A stretch of DNA of 40,742 bases from F23-D06 sp947167635 (GCA_947167635.1 CAMVIT010000027.1:1-40742); one strand, 5' to 3'. Shown: positions 8,412 through 16,259, numbered from the stretch's first letter. The notes: generated by a model not told the origin, from the sequence alone. Made by a program: numbers and translations.

Positions 8412-9734
8412 TTATGTTAATGACTCTTGTGTGTTCCTGCCACTATCCAAGGTGGTCAGGGTAATGTTGCGGTATTTGAGATCGATGTCGTGGATGCCGT
8501 TGAACTCGAACATCAGTTCCACCGGATCAAGAACAGCCTGCTTCTCGATGTGACTCAGAATCATCGACACGAGTAACCCCTCGCGGATGTCTGAGCCGCT
8601 TCCCGCGTTGCCGGAATAGGGGCCGCCAGGCATTCCGGCACCCAACACGCTGGGATTCACCATCAGAGAGAAGAGAATCTCGCTGTTGGCCGCCGCAGAC
8701 ATACTCAACCGGTCGTCGGCTTTGATCTCGCTGTCGAGGCGGGTAATTTTCCAGTCACCGTTGACGCGCCCGCTCTCATCGATGTAGTACTGCGTCCAGA
8801 GCGACTTGTTGGCGTTCTTGGTGTCAGTCAGCTCTTTCTCGAACTTGTCCATAAAATCCTGGATCAACTGTTTACGCTGCTCCACATTCTTGTACTCGGA
8901 ACGAGGGAACTGTTTTTCCCAATAGGTGTGGGGGATTTGCACGTGCCACATTAGGTGCATTGCGTTCTCGTAAGCGCGGTTCAGGAACTCTGGGATCTTG
9001 TGGGCGATGTCAATCCAGCCGCTCTCCTGGGCGGATTGCCAGTCTGGGGCAGCGTAGTAGTCATTGTTGCTGAAGTAATTCTTGATGCGCGGGAAAGCTA
9101 TGGCCTTCAACCCTTCGAGTTTGCCAGTGTCGCGCCGCCATTGGAGGTCATAGAGCGGGTCGGCCTCGTCAAGCATCTCGTACACTTGCGTCTCTTTCTC
9201 CGTCGGGGCGGAGTTATTGAAGTCGCCGAAGACCAGCAGTTTCGTCTTATCGACGCTGATGCGGCAGTGGCGGGCGTTGAGGATCTGCACGCGCACAATT
9301 TTGTCGCCGGCATTGTTGAAGACCAACAGCGGGAAGGCGTTGCCGAACTTTATCAGGTCGCGGAAGGCGGCAGTGTGGAAATTGCGGAAGGATAAGCCTC
9401 GCAGGTAGTTGAGCACTTCCTTGTCCCCCACCGGTTCAAAAATCTCGTTGTTGCTCTCGTCGAAGCCGGCTACCTTCACAGGCACCACGCCTTGGCCGTA
9501 GCAGCAGCGGGCCTTGTAGTTCAGTCCCGTCTGCAGCACACTGGTACTGCGGATTGTCTTTTCGGCATCGTCCGGGAAACAGTTGGTGTCACCCCAGGTG
9601 GCATATTCGCGCTTGCGGAACGAGAAACGGTCGTCAAGGCGTTCCTGAACGGTTTTCACCGTATTGGTACTTCCAAAGATGCCGCGTCCCTGGAACATTT
9701 TCGGTTCGCCTTTTTTGTCGAAGAGGATTTCCAT
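8412..9734 (-). CDS. Phage portal protein
   Basis: 440 residues from ATG 9734. Portal proteins form the dodecameric DNA channel at one capsid vertex. Portal-like features are the N-terminal arm with STSVLQTGLNYKARCCYG, a central segment with LIKFGNAFPLL and FPRIKNYFS, and a C-terminal clip region with NPSVLGAGMPGGPYSGNAGSGS followed by helices. It lies between the large terminase and the connector gene, the canonical place. Confidence 0.8.
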   Translation of the reverse strand: MEILFDKKGEPKMFQGRGIFGSTNTVKTVQERLDDRFSFRKREYATWGDTNCFPDDAEKTIRSTSVLQTGLNYKARCCYGQGVVPVKVAGFDESNNEIFEPVGDKEVLNYLRGLSFRNFHTAAFRDLIKFGNAFPLLVFNNAGDKIVRVQILNARHCRISVDKTKLLVFGDFNNSAPTEKETQVYEMLDEADPLYDLQWRRDTGKLEGLKAIAFPRIKNYFSNNDYYAAPDWQSAQESGWIDIAHKIPEFLNRAYENAMHLMWHVQIPHTYWEKQFPRSEYKNVEQRKQLIQDFMDKFEKELTDTKNANKSLWTQYYIDESGRVNGDWKITRLDSEIKADDRLSMSAAANSEILFSLMVNPSVLGAGMPGGPYSGNAGSGSDIREGLLVSMILSHIEKQAVLDPVELMFEFNGIHDIDLKYRNITLTTLDSGRNTQESLT

Positions 9735-9736
9735 AA

Positions 9737-10015
9737 TTATATCTTTACTCGTACATTGTTGAACGTGCGGATATTGTCGATACAGACGGGGTAGATGTGC
9801 CCGACGGAGTTGCCGAACTCATCCACCTGTTGCACGCCGCGCATCCGGTTGTCGGTCATGTCCATGCGGAGACCGCAGCTGCGGGCGCGGGGAAGCGTCA
9901 CCAGCTCACCGTTCTGTTTGTAGAACTGGATGGCGAAGTAGCGGTGGCGGTTGTCGGCGGTTTCCCGGGTTTCCATCTCGGCCAGCACGTCGGCGCGTAT
10001 GATTGTCTGTTCCAT
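9737..10015 (-). CDS. Small phage protein between terminase and portal
   Basis: 92 residues from ATG 10015. An upstream ATG in frame (10081) would start before the -7 box at 10031-10038, so 10015 is preferred. Short beta-rich protein with no recognised family. It is 2 nt from the portal ATG and is the first gene of the portal-tail transcription unit. Confidence 0.6.
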   Translation of the reverse strand: MEQTIIRADVLAEMETRETADNRHRYFAIQFYKQNGELVTLPRARSCGLRMDMTDNRMRGVQQVDEFGNSVGHIYPVCIDNIRTFNNVRVKI

Positions 10016-10236
10016 ATCCTGATTTTTCGGCAAAAATACAATGGGCGGATGGAACACGTTGGGACAGTGATTTCTTAACATGAAATTTTTCGCATTTTTC
10101 TAAAATTCAGCGTTTTGACCCAAAATCAACTTTTTTCGAAAGGCGTCGAGTGCCAATCGCCCCGGTGCTCGCCCTACTTTGGATGGAAATTTCCACTCCG
10201 GGTCGGGTAGGAAATATGACAGGGGGTGGCCCTATG
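10016..10236 (-). other. Intergenic stretch with promoter and palindromic operator-like site
   Basis: No gene found between the terminase stop and the small pre-portal gene. It contains the -7 box above and the palindrome TGGAAATTTCCA (10184-10195). A GC-rich weak hairpin (TGACA/TGTCA arms, about 10217-10236) follows the terminase stop and lacks a T-tract. Confidence 0.5.
10031..10038 (-). promoter_or_regulatory. -7 box TATTTTTG for the portal unit
   Basis: Exact TAnnTTTG on the minus strand, 16 nt before ATG 10015. A 12-bp palindrome TGGAAATTTCCA lies upstream at 10184-10195. Confidence 0.55.
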
Positions 10237-11955
10237 TCACAGCGTCTTGCCGCCCATCCGCACCGGGATGAAGTCGCCGCCGTCGCGCTTGACGATGACA
10301 CCGTACTTGGTCCACAGGATCTTATCGACGGCATCGCTGAAATGGGTGGCCTCCTCCGGGAGCACCCCGCTGCCGCGCCGCTCGCTGCTCTTGTCCTTCT
10401 TCAGCTGGCCGTCGTACTCCTTCACCATGGCGTTGTTCATGCTGATGAGGGTGTAACGGCAGCGCGTGCCGTTGATACGGAACAAGGGCAGCTCCGGATT
10501 GTCCTCCTTCAGGATGCTGTTGATGAGCACGTATTTGTCAGATTGCGGCGGCTCCATTCCCGGGTGTTCGTGCTCGATTACCGTCCAGCCTGCAGAGGTC
10601 AGGTACTCCACGGCCAATTGGTTGTAGGTCTTCGACTTCACAATATTGGGGTTGCGGCTGTCGCCATACTTGTCCTTATAGTAGTGCAGCTCACGGTTGG
10701 TGTGCTTGCGGTAGTGGTCGCTGAACTTGGCGCAAAGTTCCTTGATGAGCACGTTGCTATTGCCGTCGGGTTTAACAAAGAATTCGTTGATAATGTTGTG
10801 GACTTCCTGCTGGGATATGATGCCTGTCACGAAATCGTAGTTCCTGGTCTGGCTCACGCTGAAGAGACAGATGGCCGAGCCCCAATCCGGCACAATTTCC
10901 AAGGGAACGGACGGATTGCAGTCTCGGTCGTATATCGATGAACCGAGGATATCTTCCGGCTTGTAATCGAAGTTGGTATCCCTGGCCAAGTCCATAATCA
11001 TTTTGTCCTGATCGGAGGCGTAGTACACCTGCTTTTCCTCGTTGATGCTGTAGAAGCAGTCCTCCACTTTGTCGAACAGGTAATTCATCACCTCGATAAG
11101 GAAAGTGAGGTAGGGTTGCTTCTGGTACTCCCGCCGGATGTAGGAGAGACCGAGATTCTCTAAGTTGTCGAAAGCGTTGCTGCAGGTGAACAGGAGTCCT
11201 TCTTTGCTGAGGAAGGGTTCTATCTTGTGCTTGAGGCGGATAATCTCGTTCCAAGCGTCGGCGAACTGGCGCGGATCCGTCAGCTTCAGCAGCTCGATCT
11301 GCATCTTCACGATGCGGTTCCACACGCTGAACAGGTTCACGCCCTTTTCCTCTTCGTAGTATTTGGCGTAGTCCAGGATCCAGCGGCCGGCCTTGGTGGG
11401 CGGCATAGAGGTGGAGTACTTGAAACCGTGATGGAAGCTCACCGGGTTAGCGCTGCGGGGACCGAAATACTCGTTGTTGCCACGGTTGGCTGGCGACACC
11501 TCATAGTCGTACTGTTCTTTGTTGATGGTGAGCGCCTCATCCATAATCTCAAAGTCGGTGTTTTTGCCGCGCCCACTTCCTTTCTCGCTCTGGCTGACCA
11601 AGGCGAAGCACGCCCCGTTGCTGAAGCTGATGATGTTGTCGTAGCGGTTGATCTGTTCGTAGGGGCTCTTGAACCATGAGGGCGGACGTTTGCACACCAC
11701 GAAGTTGCCGTCCTTCACGTAGCCCATCTTGCCGAGCAGCTTGAGCGACGACGGCAGGGTGTTGGTGAGCAGCTGGCCGTAAGTCTTGCCGGTGATGGAG
11801 GTGATGGAGCGGGGCATTGCCCGCACGATCTTATCCATGGTGAAGCCGATGTCGAAGCTCTTGCCGGTACCGCGCCCCTCGACGGAGACGTGGTACTTGG
11901 GGCAGAGCATCAGCCCGAGGATTTGGGATTTGGTGGCGGAAACGGAGAGGTTCAT
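10237..11955 (-). CDS. Phage terminase large subunit
   Basis: 572 residues from ATG 11955. The packaging motor cleaves concatemers and pumps DNA into the prohead. The ATPase domain shows a Walker A-like GRGTGKS at about residue 28-34 and a Walker B region NTDFEIMDEAL near residue 135. The C-terminal nuclease region begins with a conserved aromatic-acidic segment around residue 360, followed by basic residues typical of RNase H-fold terminase nucleases. It follows the Tad2-like gene and precedes portal. Confidence 0.85.
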   Translation of the reverse strand: MNLSVSATKSQILGLMLCPKYHVSVEGRGTGKSFDIGFTMDKIVRAMPRSITSITGKTYGQLLTNTLPSSLKLLGKMGYVKDGNFVVCKRPPSWFKSPYEQINRYDNIISFSNGACFALVSQSEKGSGRGKNTDFEIMDEALTINKEQYDYEVSPANRGNNEYFGPRSANPVSFHHGFKYSTSMPPTKAGRWILDYAKYYEEEKGVNLFSVWNRIVKMQIELLKLTDPRQFADAWNEIIRLKHKIEPFLSKEGLLFTCSNAFDNLENLGLSYIRREYQKQPYLTFLIEVMNYLFDKVEDCFYSINEEKQVYYASDQDKMIMDLARDTNFDYKPEDILGSSIYDRDCNPSVPLEIVPDWGSAICLFSVSQTRNYDFVTGIISQQEVHNIINEFFVKPDGNSNVLIKELCAKFSDHYRKHTNRELHYYKDKYGDSRNPNIVKSKTYNQLAVEYLTSAGWTVIEHEHPGMEPPQSDKYVLINSILKEDNPELPLFRINGTRCRYTLISMNNAMVKEYDGQLKKDKSSERRGSGVLPEEATHFSDAVDKILWTKYGVIVKRDGGDFIPVRMGGKTL

Positions 11956-11967
11956 AGCAAACGGATA

Positions 11968-12294
11968 TTAACCTTCGCAAAACCAGTCTTCTGCGAAAAT
12001 GTCTTCCCAGGTAGGAATGTAATATGTGGCAGCAGCTGGTGTATTACCATCATCGGTAAAGGTAATGATAAGTACTTGGTCGTGGTAGCTGATTTCACCG
12101 CTACCAACCGTACCGATTACCGGTTTGATGGAATCTGGCAAGGATGTCATTCTCGGAACAATATCCTTGCTGATACATTGAGGTATCTGTTTGACAATTT
12201 CCCTGTTCCCCTGCCAGGCCATCCGTTTTGCGTGACCGCCTCTGTTCAGGCATTCTATCACATTTGCGAAGTTGTTCATTTTCAGTTTTTCCAT
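11968..12294 (-). CDS. Tad2/DUF2829-like protein (possible Thoeris anti-defence)
   Basis: 108 residues from ATG 12294 (second ATG at 12279). The pattern fits DUF2829: an N-terminal F-x2-V-I-E-x-L-x-R-G-G-x-A-x-R-x2-W helix-strand and a C-terminal TWEDIFAEDW, with a variable loop between. Characterised Tad2 proteins bind and sequester the cyclic ADP-ribose signal of Thoeris; some database entries call the same family a type I toxin-antitoxin toxin. It sits just upstream of the large terminase. Anti-defence function is inferred from family only. Confidence 0.65.
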   Translation of the reverse strand: MEKLKMNNFANVIECLNRGGHAKRMAWQGNREIVKQIPQCISKDIVPRMTSLPDSIKPVIGTVGSGEISYHDQVLIITFTDDGNTPAAATYYIPTWEDIFAEDWFCEG

Positions 12295-12320
12295 AATTAA
12301 CAATTTTGATGTTTTTTTTG

Positions 12321-12425
12321 TATTTTTGCCACCGATTCCGTTTCACGGAAGGGGGCATGACAACTCATCTCTGTATGGGGGACGCACCACTCTTAAGCCT
12401 CGCATTCGCGGGGCTTTCGTATTTT
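12321..12425 (+). ncRNA. Candidate small RNA antisense to the leader of the Tad2-like gene
   Basis: On the plus strand, a TATTTTTG box (12321-12328) is followed about 70 nt later by an 8-bp hairpin (12395-12402 with 12409-12416) and a T-rich tract ending at 12425. A predicted transcript of about 85-90 nt starts near 12335 and would be antisense to the intergenic mRNA before the Tad2-like gene. A 34-codon frame from ATG 12358 also exists but lacks a clear ribosome site and runs through the hairpin. Confidence 0.4.
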
Positions 12426-12972
12426 AAAACCAAATCAATTTTTCCTCTCTTCCTGTAATGAAGTACCATCCGTGTATCCCTTTATCTGACAATTTGTTTA
12501 ATTCAAAATGTACGGCATGGTTAAGATTGTCGATTTGAAAAACCACCAATTTCGCGCCTTGTTTTCGTGTTGCCTTTCTTGCATAGTTCGCAAGATTGTT
12601 GGCTCCTTTTGTCTTTTTTAGATCCGCAGAAACCCCGTTAACTCTGACGTCATGTCCTCCTGATGCATCACTCAAATGTTCAACTCTTTTCCCATGTTTG
12701 GCGAGAACCACACTCATTTTTTGTTCTTTATCGTACACTTCCTTTGCGTTTTTGCTTTTCTGACCTTGCTCGTATCGTGCCTTTTCTTCAACGACATACC
12801 CTCCTGTTTTTTCATCAAAATAGATTTTATTGTACTTGGTCTCATCGAAGGAATCGTATTTCTCACGCCGCCGCTCCACAAATTTGCGCAATCTTTCCGC
12901 CTTACTCAATGCAGGGTTTTTATGGGCGTTTCTCACGCCGCCACCTCCTTTACCTTTGTCTGATCCGCTCAT
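12424..12972 (-). CDS. CdiA-CT-like nuclease-domain protein
   Basis: 182 residues; ATG 12972 overlaps the stop of the DUF4417 gene by 4 nt. The C-terminal half fits the CdiA C-terminal tRNA-nuclease family: HGKRVEHL, then HDVRVNGVSADLKK (a D ... DxK metal site as in PD-(D/E)xK enzymes), then NLANYARKATRKQGAKLVVFQI. The N-terminal half is Lys/Glu-rich with no secretion module. In phages such domains occur with head proteins. No immunity gene is recognised next to it. The family call is moderately firm; the target is unknown. Confidence 0.65.
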   Translation of the reverse strand: MSGSDKGKGGGGVRNAHKNPALSKAERLRKFVERRREKYDSFDETKYNKIYFDEKTGGYVVEEKARYEQGQKSKNAKEVYDKEQKMSVVLAKHGKRVEHLSDASGGHDVRVNGVSADLKKTKGANNLANYARKATRKQGAKLVVFQIDNLNHAVHFELNKLSDKGIHGWYFITGREEKLIWF

Positions 12973-13559
12973 AACTTCTCTGTCATATAGTCGTGAACAT
13001 ACAGTAGTAAGTGCCGACAGCAGAACTCGTGGACTTCTTTGCCGCCGCCATAGACAATGAGGTTAGGACTGTCCAATCCGGAGATTTGGCGTGCCTGGTT
13101 GACTTTGGCCTTTAGCAGTTCCAGACCGCCCAATGCGCCGCGAGTGGCGAAGGCGTTCCATCCGTCGGGCACACCCATACGGTTGTACTCGAAAAATTTG
13201 CTGCTTACGTTCAAATCCACATAGATGCGGATGCCGTTTTCCTGCCAGTAGCGAGACATCCACCGTTTTTGGTAGATGAACTGCAATCCGAAAGCCAACG
13301 GTGTGGTGTCAAACAGCGAGTAGTTGCACTCTACCACCGCATCCGGATTGTTGTCGAATATTTTTGCAGGATTTTTCCACAGTGCGTTAAAGCGGTAGTC
13401 ATCGACGTAGAAATGGAGCGTGGCCACGCGCTTGTTCCGTCGCCCGGTGCCATACGGCACGAATGGCAACTCCAAGTGTCCCGCCTGTCTGTCGATACGC
13501 AGACACGGGATGTCGTAGAGGTTGTCGGAGGGAAACAGTATATCCTTTGCCGGTTCCAT
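12969..13559 (-). CDS. DUF4417 family phage protein
   Basis: 196 residues using ATG 13559; an upstream frame extension to 13577 starts inside the -7 box and is rejected. The pattern (hydrophobic strand with VDDYRFNALWKNP, then SLFDTTPLAFGLQFIYQKRW, YWQENGIRIYVDL, GVPDGWNAFATRG) is that of DUF4417, common on phages and plasmids, with no known function. Overlaps the nuclease gene by 4 nt, so the two are co-translated. Confidence 0.7.
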   Translation of the reverse strand: MEPAKDILFPSDNLYDIPCLRIDRQAGHLELPFVPYGTGRRNKRVATLHFYVDDYRFNALWKNPAKIFDNNPDAVVECNYSLFDTTPLAFGLQFIYQKRWMSRYWQENGIRIYVDLNVSSKFFEYNRMGVPDGWNAFATRGALGGLELLKAKVNQARQISGLDSPNLIVYGGGKEVHEFCCRHLLLYVHDYMTEKL

Positions 13560-13574
13560 ATTCGGGTTTTCCGG

Positions 13575-13582
13575 CAAAGATA
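13575..13582 (-). promoter_or_regulatory. -7 box TATCTTTG before the DUF4417 gene
   Basis: Exact TAnnTTTG on the minus strand, 16 nt before ATG 13559. An 11/12 match to the palindrome TGGAAATTTCCA lies at 13589-13600, where a regulator could contact the promoter. Confidence 0.6.
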
Positions 13583-13609
13583 GGGAAAGGGAAATTTCCA
13601 GTTTGGGAC

Positions 13610-13636
13610 AAAAAAAACGCCCTCGGGAGGGAGGGC
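13610..13636 (-). terminator. Rho-independent terminator of the toxin-antitoxin-like pair
   Basis: On the minus strand GCCCTC-CCTCCC-GAGGGC is followed by G and about seven to eight T. It starts 3 nt after the stop at 13640. Confidence 0.75.
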
Positions 13637-13639
13637 TGA

Positions 13640-14248
13640 TTATTCAGGATTGGAATAGGATTCGTCCTTTAATCTTGGAAGAAAATACCCTTTGATACAA
13701 TTCGGATTCCGTACGCAAATTTGGATGTGATTCTTATCTTTAATTCCGCTACCTGGATATAAACTCTCTCCTTCTACAAAAACACCTCTCACAGAATCGA
13801 AAGACTTTACTTTAGCCGTTTCGTTGATTGCATGTTCGCATTCTATTACAGCACAATCAAGATTTCTAAGCAACATATCACTATTATTACCAATGTTTTT
13901 ATTAACAGGTAATGTTGCAAGAGCTTTTTTTAAGGTTTCATACGCTTGCTTCAATTCGGACAAACAACTCATATCTGTCAAATCAAGACAGTATCCCAAA
14001 TCAATTACAGCACCTATTACAAATGGTTCTTTGGTTTTTGAATCTCGCAATGCCTTTTCTTTTGCAAATTGCAAAGCCCTTTGTTCGTTGTTTTCCCAAA
14101 AATATATCCCATGCCCCAACCAATCATACTCGTTTTGGCTTTGTGGAAGATTCCTATTGCCTCTAAGCACTTCTTCCGCAAGAGATTTGTCACATCCGTG
14201 AAATCCTATATAAAGGTTGGATCTTGATGAATAGAGAGTCGGTTTCAT
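13640..14248 (-). CDS. ADP-ribosyltransferase-like protein, candidate toxin
   Basis: 202 residues; ATG 14248 overlaps the stop of the small upstream gene by 4 nt. N-terminal LYIGFHGCDKS and DWLGHGIYFWENNEQRALQFA recall the ART-fold pattern H-G ... G-x-Y-F/W ... A-x2-A seen in DUF3990-like enzymes, and the C-terminal HIQICVRNPNCIKGYF gives a further conserved-looking block with Gln. Function would be NAD-dependent modification of an unknown target. It is AT-richer than neighbouring structural genes, as expected for a recent insertion. The fold assignment is from motif likeness and needs structural confirmation. Confidence 0.5.
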   Translation of the reverse strand: MKPTLYSSRSNLYIGFHGCDKSLAEEVLRGNRNLPQSQNEYDWLGHGIYFWENNEQRALQFAKEKALRDSKTKEPFVIGAVIDLGYCLDLTDMSCLSELKQAYETLKKALATLPVNKNIGNNSDMLLRNLDCAVIECEHAINETAKVKSFDSVRGVFVEGESLYPGSGIKDKNHIQICVRNPNCIKGYFLPRLKDESYSNPE

Positions 14249-14403
14249 TTTCCCATAAGTGAATATTTAGGGGAAATATTTCCAGACCTTGTGACTATGC
14301 CAGCAGCACGAAGAAGTTTTATAGATTCCTCTTTGCTTGAAAGGGATTTTCTGATGGTTTCCCTCCTTTTTTCGGCTCTATTTTTGTCAATAAAAACTTT
14401 CAT
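14245..14403 (-). CDS. Small basic protein, candidate antitoxin
   Basis: 52 residues from ATG 14403, which lies 34 nt inside the -7 box at 14438-14445. Basic N-terminal helix (NRAEKRRETIRK), then a C-terminal segment LLRAAGIVTRSGNISPKY that resembles the C-terminus of small antitoxins (LL-x-x-AGI-x ... G-N-[IL]-x2-Y). It overlaps the ART-like gene by 4 nt. Longer upstream starts would run through the promoter. Confidence 0.5.
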   Translation of the reverse strand: MKVFIDKNRAEKRRETIRKSLSSKEESIKLLRAAGIVTRSGNISPKYSLMGK

Positions 14404-14437
14404 TATAGAATAAATAAAATCCGTATATTCAACGCGG

Positions 14438-14445
14438 CAAAAATA
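14438..14445 (-). promoter_or_regulatory. -7 box TATTTTTG of the toxin-antitoxin-like pair
   Basis: Exact consensus on the minus strand, with two copies of the palindrome TGGAAATTTCCA upstream at 14468-14479 and 14501-14512, 33 nt apart. Confidence 0.65.
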
Positions 14446-14467
14446 CAAAATATTGCACAACAAAAAA

Positions 14468-14512
14468 TGGAAATTTCCAAATTTTATCAACAGGCACAAA
14501 TGGAAATTTCCA
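14468..14512. promoter_or_regulatory. Two 12-bp palindromic operator sites
   Basis: TGGAAATTTCCA occurs exactly at 14468-14479 and 14501-14512, start-to-start 33 bp, about three helical turns. The same 12-mer occurs at 10184-10195 and with one mismatch at 13589-13600. Confidence 0.6.
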
Positions 14513-14515
14513 CTA

Positions 14516-14797
14516 TCAGAATTTCTTTGCGTACTTTGCCATAGCATATTTTGTCATCAAAGAAGATACCGTCAATTCTTGACATGCAATAGTTTCATCT
14601 GAAACTTGAAGGATTTCAGAAACAGAATGGAAACCCATATCTTCAATAAAGTTCCTCCACCCTAATGGGATTTCCTCTAATGGTTTGTCCCTGAACCGTA
14701 GAAGAACTTGCCGGAAACGTTTCATGTTCAAAAGCTTTGCTTTTTCTTTTGTCAATTCGGATAAGATTTTCTCTCTGATTGCCTTTTCTTTAGTCAT
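14516..14797 (-). CDS. Small unknown phage protein
   Basis: 93 residues from ATG 14797, 17 nt after the stop of the next upstream gene and without an obvious promoter, so probably co-transcribed with it. The N-terminus is Lys-rich and helical. No family recognised. It overlaps the palindrome at 14501-14512 only at its edge. Confidence 0.5.
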   Translation of the reverse strand: MTKEKAIREKILSELTKEKAKLLNMKRFRQVLLRFRDKPLEEIPLGWRNFIEDMGFHSVSEILQVSDETIACQELTVSSLMTKYAMAKYAKKF

Positions 14798-14814
14798 ATT
14801 ATAAAATTTTCAAC

Positions 14815-15414
14815 TTATCCCTCCATAATCTCCACTGCCTGTGCCTCGGTAATTTCCTGATCCAAAGCGGCGGCGATGAGTTTGTTTTCCTTGATTTTCG
14901 CCCATTTGTCGGCGGGCACGGTGATGGTGCTGCCGTTGATGTTGAGCTGGATGTTGATGGTGTGCTTCTCCATGATGGTGGGGTCCATGGGATCCTGCGG
15001 CGTGTGGGAGAGGTAGCGCTCGAAGGTGGCCAGGTTCTTGGCGCGGGTGGCCGCGTCGCATTCATCGTTGTAGATCTCCGATATGAGCTTGTTGAGGAAC
15101 GCGGTGGTGAGGAAATCCCGGTCCATGCGGTTCATCGGGTTCCAGATGCGGATGGCGTAGTTGATGTCGCGATACAACGTCATCTCGCTCAGCTCCGGAT
15201 AGAGCTCTTTCAGTTTGTTCACGGCATTCCTCTTGTCGGGCAGGTCGCAGATAATGCGGTAGGCGGCCTTGGTGCGCTCCAGAACCGCCTGCTGCCGTTC
15301 GTTCAGCTGCTCGCTCCTGCCGTCGGCCACGGCCAAGGAGACTTCCTCATAGACCGTGAGGTCGTCATCACGCTGCCGGTCGCGGAATGGCACTGGCACA
15401 CGGGTCGCACTCAT
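14815..15414 (-). CDS. Phage protein, candidate small terminase subunit
   Basis: 199 residues; ATG 15414 overlaps the previous stop by 4 nt. A segment LYPELSEMTLYRDINYAIRIW reads like a helix-turn-helix (RxDI), typical of DNA-recognising small terminases. A second block LNINGSTITVPADKWAKI follows. The large terminase is about 3 kb downstream with the accessory genes inserted between. The small-terminase role is inferred. Confidence 0.5.
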   Translation of the reverse strand: MSATRVPVPFRDRQRDDDLTVYEEVSLAVADGRSEQLNERQQAVLERTKAAYRIICDLPDKRNAVNKLKELYPELSEMTLYRDINYAIRIWNPMNRMDRDFLTTAFLNKLISEIYNDECDAATRAKNLATFERYLSHTPQDPMDPTIMEKHTINIQLNINGSTITVPADKWAKIKENKLIAAALDQEITEAQAVEIMEG

Positions 15415-16259
15415 GCCGGTTTCCTCCTTTCCAGCTCGTCACACACGGCTGTCAGCTCCGCCTTCAGAGCGGCCAGTTTCCGTTCATACTCGTCGCGCTT
15501 CGGCCCGGGCGGCATCGGGGTGGGGGAGTCTCCCTTGCGGATGGTCTGGTACTGCAGCATGTTCTGCGCCTTGGTGATGGAGGAACGGAGGGCGGAGCGG
15601 CGATTGGTGAGGTCAAGGTCGGACAACCCGGACACGTTTGAATGTAAGGGCGAATCATTATTCGCCCCTACAGGTGCGACCATCGTCGGCTGCTCCTTCC
15701 ATGGTGCGGCCAGCATCTCCCGGATATCGCTGGCCACCCGTTCCCGGGCGGGGCCATCTTCCAGCTTGAACCACGCCTCCTTCAGTCGGTAGAGACGGTC
15801 GGCACGATCGATGGCGGGCTTGCGACCGTCGAGGATCTTCTTCCGTTTGCGCACCACATCATCGGCGTTGGAGGTGCCCAGGTCGTACAGTTTCCGGTGC
15901 CGTTTGTCGATGAGGGCGTAGAGGGAGGATATCTCCTTCTTGGCGGCGAGGATGAAGTCGGGGACGGAGACTTTCATACGTCCTTTCTTGTCACCTGTAA
16001 TACAGGATGTTTGTGGCGTCTGACGAGCGACGGAAGGTTGTTCATCCGCCCATTTATCCGCCCTTACAGTTGTCACTGCAGTCTTTGCCAGTTTCCCCAT
16101 CTCATACACCAGCTTTCCCATCCGGAACCGGGCGGTGCCGGTCTGAAAGTAGCGCACAAGGGCCTTGTTTTTACTGTGTTGGGCAAAAAGGGCAACCCCG
16201 GCAGCGTAGTCGCGGTCGGGGTTTGCAAGCCAACATTGAATTTCGTTTTTATCGGTCAT
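15411..16259 (-). CDS. Unknown phage protein with in-frame palindromic repeat
   Basis: 282 residues from ATG 16259. The start is Trp/Asp-rich (IQCWLANPDRDYAAGVALF), the middle Lys/Arg-rich and helical, and the C-terminus is a helical hairpin with RAALRSSITKAQ-like and DEYERKLAALKAELTAVC segments. A 30-bp inverted repeat at 15643-15672 is translated in frame as low-complexity sequence. It is coupled to the candidate small terminase. Function not recognised. Confidence 0.6.
   Translation of the reverse strand: MTDKNEIQCWLANPDRDYAAGVALFAQHSKNKALVRYFQTGTARFRMGKLVYEMGKLAKTAVTTVRADKWADEQPSVARQTPQTSCITGDKKGRMKVSVPDFILAAKKEISSLYALIDKRHRKLYDLGTSNADDVVRKRKKILDGRKPAIDRADRLYRLKEAWFKLEDGPARERVASDIREMLAAPWKEQPTMVAPVGANNDSPLHSNVSGLSDLDLTNRRSALRSSITKAQNMLQYQTIRKGDSPTPMPPGPKRDEYERKLAALKAELTAVCDELERRKPA
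15643..15672. repeat. REP-like palindrome inside a coding region
   Basis: Two 13-nt arms (TGTAAGGGCGAAT and ATTCGCCCCTACA, one mismatch) flank a 4-nt spacer. The core GTAGGGGCGAATA ... TTCGCCC type is a widespread extragenic palindrome, here found inside a gene. A related fragment with two ATCCGCCC copies occurs at 16044-16062. Confidence 0.7.

Noticed and set aside
12358..12462. 34-codon plus-strand frame downstream of the 12321 promoter
   Set aside because: No clear ribosome site, and it reads through the terminator hairpin into the antisense of the nuclease gene; a small RNA is the simpler reading.
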